Below are positions 1 through 7,379 of a stretch of 10,850 nt of DNA, in pieces (the stretch's first letter is position 1; each line of letters begins with the position of its first letter). Origin of the DNA: an uncultured Collinsella sp. (GTDB taxonomy: Bacteria; Actinomycetota; Coriobacteriia; Coriobacteriales; Coriobacteriaceae); the NCBI GenBank assembly GCA_900547855.1, contig URIK01000059.1, positions 1 through 10,850 on the forward strand, given 5' to 3'. The translations under genes were made by a program, and so were the position numbers. The notes under the pieces are model-generated. The model was given only the letters and a program-made list of their open reading frames with translations. It was not told where the DNA came from and did no database searches.

Positions 1-48
1 TCTACACTCGACTAGTCGTCGGCAGCGTCAGATGTGTATAAGAGACAG
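1..48 (+). other. Illumina Nextera read-1 adapter (non-genomic)
   Basis: Positions 16-29 followed by 30-48 match the Nextera read-1 adapter; the last 19 bases are the Tn5 mosaic end AGATGTGTATAAGAGACAG. Positions 1-7 (TCTACAC) match the end of the P5 oligo, and 8-15 (TCGACTAG) sits where the 8-base i5 index belongs; from memory it equals Nextera XT v2 index S513. Genomic sequence starts at about 49. Any reading frame crossing this stretch is artificial. The match is from recall of the published oligo sequences and is exact. Confidence 0.98.
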
Positions 49-49
49 G

Positions 50-106
50 TTCGGCGTGCGCCGGCGTGCCCACCCCATGCGCTACCATGGCAATCAAGAC
101 TTTTGA
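50..106 (+). CDS. 3' end of an unidentified upstream gene (partial)
   Basis: From the first genomic base, frame 2 is open and reads as 18 codons ending in ...MRYHGNQDF and TGA (104-106). The stop lies 7 bases before the stem of a terminator-like hairpin, where a gene end is expected, and no other frame gives a stop so well placed. Codons are GC-rich and resemble those of the neighbours. In many Gram-positive and actinobacterial genomes peptidyl-tRNA hydrolase (pth) precedes mfd, but the visible residues are too few to identify the protein. The reading frame itself is an inference from its position. Confidence 0.35.
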   Translation, partial: FGVRRRAHPMRYHGNQDF

Positions 107-113
107 CGTACGA

Positions 114-141
114 CCCGCCGAGCTTGCCCCGGCGGGCTTTT
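114..141 (+). terminator. Intrinsic terminator upstream of mfd
   Basis: Seven-base perfect arms CCCGCCG (114-120) and CGGCGGG (130-136) enclose a 9-base loop and are followed by CTTTT. The hairpin directly follows the apparent stop of the upstream partial gene and ends 26 bases before the mfd start. The U-run is short, so some read-through into mfd is possible. Confidence 0.6.
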
Positions 142-155
142 GGCGTTGCGATGCC

Positions 156-166
156 GGAGGAACAGC
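156..166 (+). promoter_or_regulatory. Ribosome binding site fixing the mfd start
   Basis: GGAGG at 156-160 lies six bases before ATG 167. It decides between this ATG and an in-frame TTG at 140, which lies on the terminator's U-run and has no Shine-Dalgarno sequence of its own. Confidence 0.85.
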
Positions 167-3100
167 ATGCTCATTCACCGTATAGCCGCGCAGCTCTACA
201 CTGCCGAGGCCTTGCAGACCGTCGAGGCAGGACTCGATGCTGGCGAGGACGTGACGCTGGCTGTGTCGCAGTCGGGCCGCACGCTTATGGCGGCAGCCCA
301 GTTTGCGCGCCGTCCGCGCCCCACGGTCTACATTGTGAGCGGCGAGGACGCGGCCGATCGCGCCGCGCGCAGCCTTGCCGCCTACGTGGGCCTGGCACAT
401 GTGTGTCGTTTCCCCGAGCGCAAGGACTATCCGTGGCGCGAACAGGCGCCCGACGACGCCGTGGTGGCGCAGCGCTGCGAGGCTCTGGGGCGCATCGTGC
501 GCGGGGATAACTGCATTATGGTCGCCTCGGCCCGTGCGCTGCTGCGCTGCGTGCCGCCGGTCGAGAGTCGCTATTGGGAGTCCACCACTTTTGCGGTGGG
601 CGAGGAGATTCCTTTTGACGAGGTGCCGCAGCGCCTGGTGGGCATGGGCTACACCAATGCCGGCGCCGCCGACGCGCCCGGTCTGTTCCGCGTGCACGGT
701 GACACCGTCGAGGTGTTCCCCGCGCAGGAGAAGGCGCCCGTGCGCATCGAGTTCTTCGGCGACGAGATCGACCGCATCCGTCGCATGGTGAGCTCAACGG
801 GGCAGACCATCGGCAACGAGGACAGTATCGAGATCTTCCCCTGCCGTGAGCTGGCGCTTACCGACGATGCCGTCCACAACATGCACGTGGCGCTCTATCG
901 CGCCAGCCAGGACGATAGCAAGCTGGCGGCGCTGCTCGAGATGGTGGATGCACGCATTGTTACACCCGAGCTCGACCGCTTTTTGCCGGTGATGTACGGC
1001 CAGACCGTAAGCCCGCTGGCGCACGTGAGCGGCAAGGCGCTCGTGGTTTTGTCCGAGCCGCGCTCGCTGTTCGACGATTGCCTGCGCGCCTACGAGGATA
1101 TCGAGGCCCGTGCCGGCGAGGCGGGGATTGACCGTCTAGACGGCTTGTACGTGCGCGCTCAACAGCTCGATTTTGGTGCCCAGCAGCGCTTGAACTACGT
1201 AAGCCTCATCCGTGCCGGCGGTGCGGTGACGGCCGAGCTCAAGATTGAGCAGCCTGCTATCGCAGGCTCGGACAACCGTTTTATGACGCGCGTTCAGGAA
1301 GTCGTGGGTAAGCGCTACGCCTGCGTGTTCGCCATTCCCGATCGCGGCGCGCGCGAGTCGATGGAGCTCACCTTTGGCGATGAGGGCATTACTTTTGAGG
1401 AGTCGCTGACGGCAGCGCCCGAAAACGTCGGCGTCATCGGCGAGCGCGTACGCGTGGCAGCGGCGGATTCTGCCGATCGTGCTGCCCGTCAGGATGCTCA
1501 TGCTGCAATTCGCGAGCGCCGCGCCGACGCGCTCAACGCCCGCTCGCTCGAGGCGGGTGCCGCCCAGGCTGCCGCTGGTGCCGCCGTGCCCACCATCTCG
1601 CGCGGACGCGTGACCTTTGTCGATGCCGCTCTGCCGCAGGGCGTGGTGGTGCCCGATGCCAACCTGGCCGTGTTCTCAATCGCCGACCTCAACGCCCGCA
1701 TGGACGCCAACCGCGCGCGCAGCCGCCGCAAGGTGGACATTACGCAGATCACGTTCCCGTTTAAGCCGGGCGACTACGTGGTGCACGCCACTCACGGCAT
1801 CGCACTCTTTAGCGAGATCGCGCGCCAAGAAGTGGGCGGCAAGGAGCGCGACTACTTTTTGCTGGAATATGCCGATGGCGACAAGCTCTACGTGCCGCTC
1901 GAGCAGGTCGACCGCATCACGCGATATGTTGGCCCCGACGGCGACAAACCGCGCTTGACCAGGCTCAACACCGCCGACTGGACGCGTGTCACCAATAAGG
2001 CGCGCAAGAATGCCAAAAAGCTGGCGTTTGACCTGGTCGATCTGTATACGCGCCGCTCGTCGATTACCGGTATCGCCTGCCCGCCCGACACGCCCGAGCA
2101 GATCGAGATGGAGGAGAGCTTTCCCTACGACGAGACGCGCGACCAGCTGGAGGCCATCGCCGACATTAAGGCCGACATGGAGGCGCCCAAGCCCATGGAC
2201 CGTCTGCTGTGCGGCGACGTGGGCTTCGGCAAGACCGAGGTCGCTCTGCGTGCGGCGTTTAAGTGCGTGGACTCCGGCCGCCAGGTCATGGTGCTCTGCC
2301 CCACGACCATTCTTGCCCAGCAGCACTACGAGACGTTCTTTGAGCGCTTTGCTCCGTTTGGCCTTGAGGTCGAGGTGCTCAGCCGCTTCCGCACGCCGGC
2401 GCAGCAAAAGCGCGCGCTCAAGGCATTTGCCGAGGGCACGATTGACGTGCTTATCGGCACGCACCGCCTGCTTTCGGCCGATGTGAACCCCAAGAACCTG
2501 GGCCTAGTGATCATCGACGAGGAGCAGCGCTTTGGCGTGCAGCACAAGGAGCAGCTCAAGAACCTGCGCGAGCAGATTGACGTGCTCACGCTTTCGGCAA
2601 CGCCTATTCCGCGAACCATGCAGATGGCCACGAGCGGCGTGCGCGACATGAGCCTGATCACCACGCCGCCCACCGGGCGTCGTCCCGTGATCGTGCACGT
2701 GGGGGAGTACGACCCCGATGTGGTGAGCGCGGCGATTCGCCTGGAGGTGGGCCGCGGCGGCCAGGTGTACTACGTGTCCAACCGCGTCAAGACCATCGAT
2801 GATGCCGTGGCGCGCGTGCACGAGGCCGCGCCCGAGGCGCGCGTGGGCGTGGCGCACGGCAAGATGAGCCCGCGCGAGGTCGAGGACGTGATGATCGAGT
2901 TCGCGACCAAGAAGATTGACGTGCTCATCGCCACGACCATCGTGGAGAGCGGCATCGACAACGCAACGGCCAACACGCTGATCATCGAGGACTCGCAGCG
3001 CTTGGGCCTGGCACAGCTCTACCAGCTCAAGGGCCGTGTGGGCCGCTCTGCCACGCAGGCCTACGCGTACTTTATGTTCCCGGGCGAGCTGCCGCTTACC

Positions 3101-3799
3101 GAGGAGGCCACGGCACGCCTGACTGCACTTTCCGAGTTCCAAGACCTGGGCAGCGGCATGCGCATCGCCATGCGCGACCTGGAGATCCGTGGTGCCGGTT
3201 CGCTCATGGGTGCCGAGCAGCACGGTAACCTGTCGAGCGTGGGCTTTGACCTGTTTACGCAGATGCTGGGCCAGGCCGTGGCTGAGGCGCGCGGCGATGA
3301 CGACGCCGGCGTGGAGGCGGCGAGCGTGGGTATTAACCTGCCGGCCGATTACTTCTTGTCCGAGGAGTACCTGCCGGCGGTGGACCAGCGCGTGCTCGTG
3401 TACCGCAAGCTCGCGGCTGCAGGGGACCTGGAGAGTATTGACGAGGTGCAGGAAGAGACCGAGGCCGCGCATGGCGAGCTGCCGTTGGCGGGACTCAACC
3501 TGTTCAATCGCGCACGCATCCGTATTCGCGGCGAGCGCCTGGGGCTCGAGAGCGTCACGCTCAGCGGCGGACGCATCACGTTTTTGGGTGTCGACGTGCC
3601 CAAGAAGGTGGCCTTTGAACTAAAGACCCGCTATGGCGCGGTGAACTTCCCCAAGAGCCGCAAACTGTCGGTGCCCTACAAGGCGGGCGCCGGCGCAGGC
3701 AGCGGCCTGGGTCGCGGCCTCGACGCCAACGACGGCACCGGCCCGGTGGCCGCGGCACTCATGCTGCTGCAACAATTAGGCGCGAGTGACGATGACTGA
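167..3799 (+). CDS. mfd: Transcription-repair coupling factor Mfd
   Basis: Cytoplasmic ATP-driven DNA translocase that recognises RNA polymerase stalled at lesions, removes it and recruits UvrA for nucleotide excision repair. The 1210-residue product is complete and slightly longer than E. coli Mfd (1148). In order: an N-terminal UvrB-like module with GDTVEVFP near residue 178; an Ala/Arg-rich linker at about 430-475; the CarD-like RNA-polymerase-interaction domain starting near 530 (FKPGDYVVHATHG); the RecG-like motor with Walker A GDVGFGKTEV (683-692), DEEQ box (784-787) and TLSATPIPRT motif III (808-817); helicase motifs ending in QLKGRVGRS; and the C-terminal TRCF domain with a leucine-rich, acidic end. 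The start at ATG 167 has GGAGG six bases upstream. The family assignment is secure. The linker is richer in alanine than I would expect, but that may be normal for this lineage. Confidence 0.98.
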   Translation: MLIHRIAAQLYTAEALQTVEAGLDAGEDVTLAVSQSGRTLMAAAQFARRPRPTVYIVSGEDAADRAARSLAAYVGLAHVCRFPERKDYPWREQAPDDAVVAQRCEALGRIVRGDNCIMVASARALLRCVPPVESRYWESTTFAVGEEIPFDEVPQRLVGMGYTNAGAADAPGLFRVHGDTVEVFPAQEKAPVRIEFFGDEIDRIRRMVSSTGQTIGNEDSIEIFPCRELALTDDAVHNMHVALYRASQDDSKLAALLEMVDARIVTPELDRFLPVMYGQTVSPLAHVSGKALVVLSEPRSLFDDCLRAYEDIEARAGEAGIDRLDGLYVRAQQLDFGAQQRLNYVSLIRAGGAVTAELKIEQPAIAGSDNRFMTRVQEVVGKRYACVFAIPDRGARESMELTFGDEGITFEESLTAAPENVGVIGERVRVAAADSADRAARQDAHAAIRERRADALNARSLEAGAAQAAAGAAVPTISRGRVTFVDAALPQGVVVPDANLAVFSIADLNARMDANRARSRRKVDITQITFPFKPGDYVVHATHGIALFSEIARQEVGGKERDYFLLEYADGDKLYVPLEQVDRITRYVGPDGDKPRLTRLNTADWTRVTNKARKNAKKLAFDLVDLYTRRSSITGIACPPDTPEQIEMEESFPYDETRDQLEAIADIKADMEAPKPMDRLLCGDVGFGKTEVALRAAFKCVDSGRQVMVLCPTTILAQQHYETFFERFAPFGLEVEVLSRFRTPAQQKRALKAFAEGTIDVLIGTHRLLSADVNPKNLGLVIIDEEQRFGVQHKEQLKNLREQIDVLTLSATPIPRTMQMATSGVRDMSLITTPPTGRRPVIVHVGEYDPDVVSAAIRLEVGRGGQVYYVSNRVKTIDDAVARVHEAAPEARVGVAHGKMSPREVEDVMIEFATKKIDVLIATTIVESGIDNATANTLIIEDSQRLGLAQLYQLKGRVGRSATQAYAYFMFPGELPLTEEATARLTALSEFQDLGSGMRIAMRDLEIRGAGSLMGAEQHGNLSSVGFDLFTQMLGQAVAEARGDDDAGVEAASVGINLPADYFLSEEYLPAVDQRVLVYRKLAAAGDLESIDEVQEETEAAHGELPLAGLNLFNRARIRIRGERLGLESVTLSGGRITFLGVDVPKKVAFELKTRYGAVNFPKSRKLSVPYKAGAGAGSGLGRGLDANDGTGPVAAALMLLQQLGASDDD

Positions 3800-3811
3800 C
3801 AAGTAAGGGGC

Positions 3812-3843
3812 GTAGCGGGGCGGAGTCATCTTTGCCCCGCCAC
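3812..3843 (+). terminator. Possible weak hairpin after mfd
   Basis: GTAGCGGGGC (3812-3821) pairs with GCCCCGCCAC (3834-3843) over ten positions with one A-C mismatch, leaving a 12-base loop. No T-run follows, so this is not a canonical intrinsic terminator. It could attenuate or protect the transcript between mfd and the phosphatase gene 36 bases on. Confidence 0.35.
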
Positions 3844-3879
3844 GTTGCAGGTTGATTCCAGCCACATCGAAAGGAAAGC

Positions 3880-4743
3880 ATGTTCGGATACATCTATAAG
3901 AAAGATGTCGCCATGATCGCGGTTGTCCTGTGCCTTTGTCTGGGCGTGGGCAGTTTCTTCGATTATCAGATCTCGAGCGCGCTGTTCAATATCGGCAGCA
4001 TGTACGGTCGCTTTATCGAGGCCGCCGGCGAGCTGCCGTTCGAGCTGACGGCGAGCGTCGCGGGCGTTATGCTCGTACGCGCGGTGCGTCCCGACTCCAG
4101 GGGGAGCAAATGGCTCGCCGTGCTCGGCATTCTCGTCAACGTTGGCCTGGCCGGCTACGAGATCGTTTCGTCCCTGCGGGTTGGCGGCAAACTCATCGCG
4201 GTTCAGTTGGTACTGACGTTTGCGCTGGTGATCGCCGCCAACCTTATCGTCTATCGCCTCACGCGCGCGACTGAGCCCGACGAGCTTACGCGCTGGGCGT
4301 TGATGGTGCTTGCCGTGTGGGTCGCTCAGGCCATTATCCTCAACGTGATCGTCAAGCCGCTGTGGTCGCGTCCGCGCATGCGCGTGATCGAGGTCACACC
4401 GGGGCTCAATTTTCAGCCGTGGTGGGTGATCGGCAACCCCGACAAGTGGAGTTATATTGCGGCCGGCGTAATCAAGGACGGCTTTAAGTCGTTCGCGAGC
4501 GGGCACACCGCGCATGCGGCGATCGGTCTTATGCTCGCCGGACTTCCCGCGGTGGCCTTTAAGGAAAAGCCCTCGCGCCGGCGGGTGGTCTTTTGGACGG
4601 CGGCTGTGGTCGCGGCGCTCGTCGCCTTTGGCCGTATCGTGATCGGGGCGCACTTTTTGAGTGACGTGAGCTGCGGCTTTGCCCTGGTGCTGGCGCTTGA
4701 GTGCCTTGCCGCGCACATTGCCTATCCGCACGGCGTACAATAG
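3880..4743 (+). CDS. PAP2-superfamily membrane phosphatase
   Basis: Predicted integral membrane phosphatase of 287 residues. The PAP2 / type 2 phosphatidic acid phosphatase signature is present in order: K159-x4-R164-P165-R166; S207-G208-H209 in FASGHT; and R252-x5-H258-x3-D262 in GRIVIGAHFLSD. In the family, the two histidines and the aspartate make up the phosphotransfer site that hydrolyses lipid or isoprenoid phosphates. Several hydrophobic stretches (roughly 11-30, 50-68, 75-95, 105-125, 138-158, 212-228, 235-255, 262-280) give a multi-pass topology; the N-terminal half before the signature is longer than in minimal PAP2 proteins. AAGGA lies five bases before the ATG. It sits 80 bases after mfd and 45 before the aldolase gene. 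The substrate cannot be told: undecaprenyl pyrophosphate, phosphatidylglycerophosphate and other lipid phosphates are all possible. Confidence 0.88.
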   Translation: MFGYIYKKDVAMIAVVLCLCLGVGSFFDYQISSALFNIGSMYGRFIEAAGELPFELTASVAGVMLVRAVRPDSRGSKWLAVLGILVNVGLAGYEIVSSLRVGGKLIAVQLVLTFALVIAANLIVYRLTRATEPDELTRWALMVLAVWVAQAIILNVIVKPLWSRPRMRVIEVTPGLNFQPWWVIGNPDKWSYIAAGVIKDGFKSFASGHTAHAAIGLMLAGLPAVAFKEKPSRRRVVFWTAAVVAALVAFGRIVIGAHFLSDVSCGFALVLALECLAAHIAYPHGVQ

Positions 4744-4788
4744 CCCCGTTTGAATCATCTGGCCGATACCCGGTAAGAGAGGATTGCC

Positions 4789-5814
4789 ATGCTCGCGTTC
4801 AACAACGATTATTCCCACGGCGCACACCCGGCGGTGCTGCAGGCGCTCGTCGATACCAACATGGAGCCGCAGCCCGGCTACGGTACCGATGCGCATACCG
4901 AGTGCGCCAAGCAACTTATCCGCGAGGCCTGCCAGGCCCCCGATGCCGACGTGTTTTTTCTGGTGGGCGGCACGCAGGCCAACGCGACGGTGATTGATAT
5001 GCTGCTCGCGCCCTACCAGGGCGTTGTTGCCGCCGAGACCGGTCATGTTGCCTGCCACGAGGCGGGCGCCATCGAGTTTGGCGGCCACAAGGTGCTCACC
5101 ATCCCCGGCTACGAGGGCAAGATGCACGCCGAGGATCTCGAGAACTATATCCAGGTGTTCTACGAAAACGAGAGCTACGAGCACACGGTGTTCCCGGGCT
5201 CCGTGTACGTGAGCCTATCGACTGAGTACGGCACGCTGTACTCCAAGGCCGAGCTCGCGGCGATTCACGCGGTGTGCCAGAAGCGCGAGATTCCGCTGTT
5301 TGTGGATGGCGCCCGCCTGGCCTATGCGCTGGCGGCCGATGAGTGCGACATTACCCTGCCCGAGCTGGCGCAGCTGTGCGACGTGTTCTACATCGGCGGC
5401 ACCAAGTGCGGCGCGCTCTGCGGCGAGGCTGTGGTGTTCTGCGGCATGCGCGCCCCGGCGCATCCCATTCCGCGTATTAAGCAGCACGGCGCGCTGTTGG
5501 CCAAGGGCCGCCTGACGGGCGTGCAGTTTGAGGCGCTCTTTACCGACGGCCTGTATTTTGAGATTGGCCGTCAGGCGATCGAAACCGCGCAGGCGCTTCG
5601 TCGCGTGCTGCACGAGCACGGCTACCGGTTCTTCTTGGAGACGCCGACTAACCAGCAGTTCGTGATTCTGCCCAACGAGGACATGGCGCGCATTCGCGAG
5701 CATGCGGCGATCGAGTACTGGGAAAAGTACGACGAGACCCACACGGTGGTGCGCTTTTGCACCAGCTGGGCCACGACGCAGGAGGACATCGACGCGCTGG
5801 CGGCTGTCCTGTAG
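4789..5814 (+). CDS. ltaE: Low-specificity threonine aldolase family protein
   Basis: PLP-dependent fold-type I enzyme of the Beta_elim_lyase / threonine aldolase family, 341 residues (normal length). The family cleaves L-threonine or L-allo-threonine to glycine and acetaldehyde in the cytoplasm. Visible features: the N-terminal FNNDYSHGAHP segment typical of these enzymes; GGTQAN at 60-65, the cofactor phosphate-binding loop; H86 in ETGHVACHEAG, at the place of the ring-stacking histidine; FVDGARL with D173 (pyridine-nitrogen partner) and R176; and K206 in YIGGTKCGA as the Schiff-base lysine. AGAGGA lies five bases before ATG 4789. It is 45 bases after the phosphatase gene on the same strand and is followed by a strong terminator, so it is probably the last gene of that transcript. 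Related lyases acting on other beta-hydroxy amino acids cannot be excluded. Confidence 0.9.
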   Translation: MLAFNNDYSHGAHPAVLQALVDTNMEPQPGYGTDAHTECAKQLIREACQAPDADVFFLVGGTQANATVIDMLLAPYQGVVAAETGHVACHEAGAIEFGGHKVLTIPGYEGKMHAEDLENYIQVFYENESYEHTVFPGSVYVSLSTEYGTLYSKAELAAIHAVCQKREIPLFVDGARLAYALAADECDITLPELAQLCDVFYIGGTKCGALCGEAVVFCGMRAPAHPIPRIKQHGALLAKGRLTGVQFEALFTDGLYFEIGRQAIETAQALRRVLHEHGYRFFLETPTNQQFVILPNEDMARIREHAAIEYWEKYDETHTVVRFCTSWATTQEDIDALAAVL

Positions 5815-5832
5815 CCTGATGTAATGACGGGG

Positions 5833-5875
5833 GGCCGCCTTGCGCTGGGTTTGGCGCAAGGCGGCCTCTGTTTTT
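5833..5875 (+). terminator. Strong intrinsic terminator after ltaE
   Basis: A perfect 13-bp stem, GGCCGCCTTGCGC (5833-5845) with GCGCAAGGCGGCC (5854-5866), has an 8-base loop and is followed by TCTGTTTTT ending at 5875. It starts 19 bases after the aldolase stop and should end the leftward block of co-directional genes. The next gene starts only 17 bases after the T-run, so any promoter for it must lie within or upstream of this hairpin, or it relies on read-through. Confidence 0.93.
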
Positions 5876-5891
5876 GAGGGGGAAGGGTTGT

Positions 5892-6482
5892 ATGACCGAG
5901 ATGTCCGAGCCGACGATTCGCCTGGCGACGCCCGATGATGCGCCGGCGTTGCTTGCCATCTATGAGCCGTATGTGCGCCAGACGGCGATTACCTGCGAAT
6001 ACGAGGTGCCGAGCGTTGAGGAGTTCGCCGGGCGTATTGAGCGTACGCTCAAGCGCTATCCGTATTTGGTGATGGAGTTGGACGGGCGTCCGGTAGGCTA
6101 TGCCTACGTGAGTCCGCTTAACAGCCGCGAGGCATACGACTGGTCGGTCGAGACGTCGATCTACCTGGCACGCGATGTGCGCCATGGCGGGCTGGGTCGC
6201 AAGCTGCACGATGCGCTCAAGCAGTGCCTGATCGCGATGGGCATCACCAATATGTGCGCGCTCATCGCCGTGCCGCACGACAAGGACGACGAGTATCTAA
6301 CGCACAATAGCCAGGACTTCCATGCCCATATGGGATATCGCTTGGTGGGCGCCTTCGATCGCTGTGCCCAAAAGTTCGGCCGCTGGTACGACATGTGCTG
6401 GATGGAGTTGGTCCTGGCCGAGCGCACGCCCAACCAACCCAAACCAACCTGGTTCCCCGATCTCTCCAAACCTACCATTTAG
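5892..6482 (+). CDS. GNAT-family N-acetyltransferase (PAT/MnaT-like)
   Basis: A 196-residue protein of the GNAT superfamily, closest in layout to the phosphinothricin/methionine-sulfone acetyltransferase group (N-acylation of small amines using acetyl-CoA). Residues 9-30 (IRLATPDDAPALLAIYEPYV) match the usual first strand and helix; the acetyl-CoA pyrophosphate loop is R97-H-G-G100-L-G102-R, followed by the LHDALKQ helix; and YRLVGAFDRCAQKFGRWYDMCWME resembles the C-terminal GF-x-G-x(n)-K-x-G-x-W-x-D pattern of this group. GGAAGG lies five bases before ATG 5892; an in-frame TTG at 5874 lies inside the terminator's T-run and was rejected. The last ~20 residues (after VLAERTP) are Pro/Lys-rich and end in a short repeat-like sequence shared with 8638-8648. 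The true substrate is unknown. Confidence 0.85.
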   Translation: MTEMSEPTIRLATPDDAPALLAIYEPYVRQTAITCEYEVPSVEEFAGRIERTLKRYPYLVMELDGRPVGYAYVSPLNSREAYDWSVETSIYLARDVRHGGLGRKLHDALKQCLIAMGITNMCALIAVPHDKDDEYLTHNSQDFHAHMGYRLVGAFDRCAQKFGRWYDMCWMELVLAERTPNQPKPTWFPDLSKPTI

Positions 6483-6492
6483 GGACAGGTTA
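6482..6492. repeat. GGGACAGGTTA motif between convergent genes
   Basis: These 11 bases are identical to 8638-8648 in the repeat-rich intergenic region. Here they hold the last base of the acetyltransferase stop codon and, on the other strand, the whole TAA stop of the GntR gene. No terminator hairpin separates the two genes. Confidence 0.45.
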
Positions 6493-7212
6493 GCCGATGG
6501 GCTCGGTGTATTTGGCGCGGTCGGTACGTTGGATGCGCTTGGAGACATGGAGCGGGCGGCCGTCGGTGTCGTAGACGTAGTCGGTGATCAGGATCAGCGC
6601 CTGCCCACGCTCAACGTTGAGCAAAAACGCCTCGTTTTGCGAGGCATAGCACACCTCAAAGGTCTTGTGCCCCTGTGCCGGCGCGCGATGGAATTCTTGG
6701 CGCAGCGTGGCGTAGAGCGAACCGTTGATATCGCGGTCGATGAGTGCCTCGAAGCTTGGTGGCAGATAGGTGGTCTCCAGGCACAGCGGCGCATCGTCCA
6801 GATAACGCAGGCGGACAAGTTTGACGAGCTTGCTGCCCACGGCGGCATCAAAGAACTTAGCTATGCTGCCGCCCGCCTTGGTAAAGCCCGAGTCCACCGT
6901 GCGCGTGGTGGGCTTCATGCCCTGGCCTTCGACCTGCTTGGTATAGCTCGAAAACACCAGGTTGTTTTCGTGGAGCGCGGGCGTGTCGGCCACAAAGGCG
7001 CCGCGCCCGCGCTCGGTGCGCACCAGGCCCTCATCAACGAGTACCTTAAGGGCGTGGCGCACGGTGCTGCGCGACAGCCCCGATTCGTCCATGAGTTCCA
7101 TCTCGGACGGCAGCTTGTCTCCGCGTGCGTAGATACCGGCGGCGATGCGGTCACGCAACATGCCCGCCAAGCGCTCGTATTGGCTCAGTTTCTTTTTAGA
7201 CGAAGCGTTCAT
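6490..7212 (-). CDS. GntR-family (HutC/UTRA) transcriptional regulator
   Basis: A 240-residue DNA-binding repressor of the GntR family, HutC subfamily. The N-terminal winged helix-turn-helix spans about residues 9-76 with LPSE (34-37), the recognition-helix signature LSRSTVRHAL (46-55) and the wing GRGAFV. The C-terminal half (about 92-233) has the pattern of a UTRA effector domain (LRYLDDAPLCLETTYLPP, then ITDYVYDTDGRPLHVSKRI), which in this family binds sugar phosphates or other small metabolites. ATG is at 7210-7212, with only a weak AGG about nine bases upstream. It is divergent from the SIS enzyme gene across a 205-base region full of repeated boxes, so control of that gene and of itself is the natural inference. 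The regulator beside E. coli fructoselysine genes (FrlR) is in the same family. Confidence 0.93.
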   Translation of the reverse strand: MNASSKKKLSQYERLAGMLRDRIAAGIYARGDKLPSEMELMDESGLSRSTVRHALKVLVDEGLVRTERGRGAFVADTPALHENNLVFSSYTKQVEGQGMKPTTRTVDSGFTKAGGSIAKFFDAAVGSKLVKLVRLRYLDDAPLCLETTYLPPSFEALIDRDINGSLYATLRQEFHRAPAQGHKTFEVCYASQNEAFLLNVERGQALILITDYVYDTDGRPLHVSKRIQRTDRAKYTEPIG

Positions 7213-7222
7213 GTGATCAACC

Positions 7223-7240
7223 TGTATCTAACTTGTATGC
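7223..7240 (+). promoter_or_regulatory. Putative operator box 1
   Basis: TGTATCTAACTTGTATGC differs at one of 18 positions from box 2 at 7362-7379. It lies 10 bases before the GntR start codon, within that gene's 5' leader, where a bound repressor would block its own expression. The assignment to this GntR protein is inferred from adjacency. Confidence 0.6.
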
Positions 7241-7255
7241 GAGTCTAATCAAGCA

Positions 7256-7268
7256 TGTATTCAATACA
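7256..7268. promoter_or_regulatory. Putative palindromic operator
   Basis: TGTATT-C-AATACA is a perfect 6-1-6 palindrome that shares TGTAT with the two 18-base boxes. Its size and AT richness suit a dimeric GntR-family protein. Confidence 0.5.
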
Positions 7269-7277
7269 ACAACAAAA

Positions 7278-7313
7278 CTGCTGGTAACGAGAAGTCGAAA
7301 ACCTTACCAGCAG
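7278..7313. promoter_or_regulatory. 10-bp inverted repeat, second possible operator
   Basis: CTGCTGGTAA (7278-7287) and TTACCAGCAG (7304-7313) are perfect inverted copies, 16 bases apart, centres 26 bp apart. The sequence is unrelated to the TGTAT boxes. It may be a two-site operator for another regulator or a hairpin; no T-run follows, so it is not a canonical terminator. Confidence 0.5.
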
Positions 7314-7332
7314 AATTTCTAAGTCAAATATA

Positions 7333-7340
7333 GCATACAA
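7333..7340 (-). promoter_or_regulatory. Inverted half-box
   Basis: GCATACAA is the exact reverse complement of TTGTATGC, the 3' half of the two 18-base boxes. It stands 22 bases before box 2 in the opposite orientation. Eight bases alone could recur by chance, but the setting supports it. Confidence 0.4.
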
Positions 7341-7361
7341 CTAGTCGACATAACCAAAACA

Positions 7362-7379
7362 TGTATGTAACTTGTATGC
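7362..7379 (+). promoter_or_regulatory. Putative operator box 2
   Basis: TGTATGTAACTTGTATGC is a one-mismatch copy of box 1. It lies 38 bases before the SIS enzyme start codon and could overlap the promoter or transcription start of that gene. Confidence 0.6.

Noticed and set aside
140..166. TTG at 140 as an earlier start for mfd
   Set aside because: It lies on the T-run of the upstream terminator and has no ribosome binding site, while ATG 167 has GGAGG at ideal spacing.
34..510. 158-residue open frame starting in the left adapter
   Set aside because: Its first residues are translated adapter sequence and the rest is an off-frame reading of mfd.
2504..3472. 322-residue open frame on the minus strand within mfd
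   Set aside because: The mfd motifs on the plus strand explain the sequence; the antisense product has no domain.
3826..5184. 452-residue open frame on the minus strand
   Set aside because: It lies opposite the phosphatase and aldolase genes, both of which have clear family motifs and ribosome binding sites. Its product is rich in His/Arg/Gly without any recognisable domain, as expected for antisense frames in GC-rich DNA.
5874..5891. TTG at 5874 as an earlier start for the acetyltransferase
   Set aside because: It is part of the terminator T-run; ATG 5892 has GGAAGG five bases upstream and gives a normal GNAT N-terminus.
6322..7248. 308-residue open frame on the plus strand
   Set aside because: It is antisense to the well-supported GntR gene and overlaps the acetyltransferase; it has no family motifs and no ribosome binding site.
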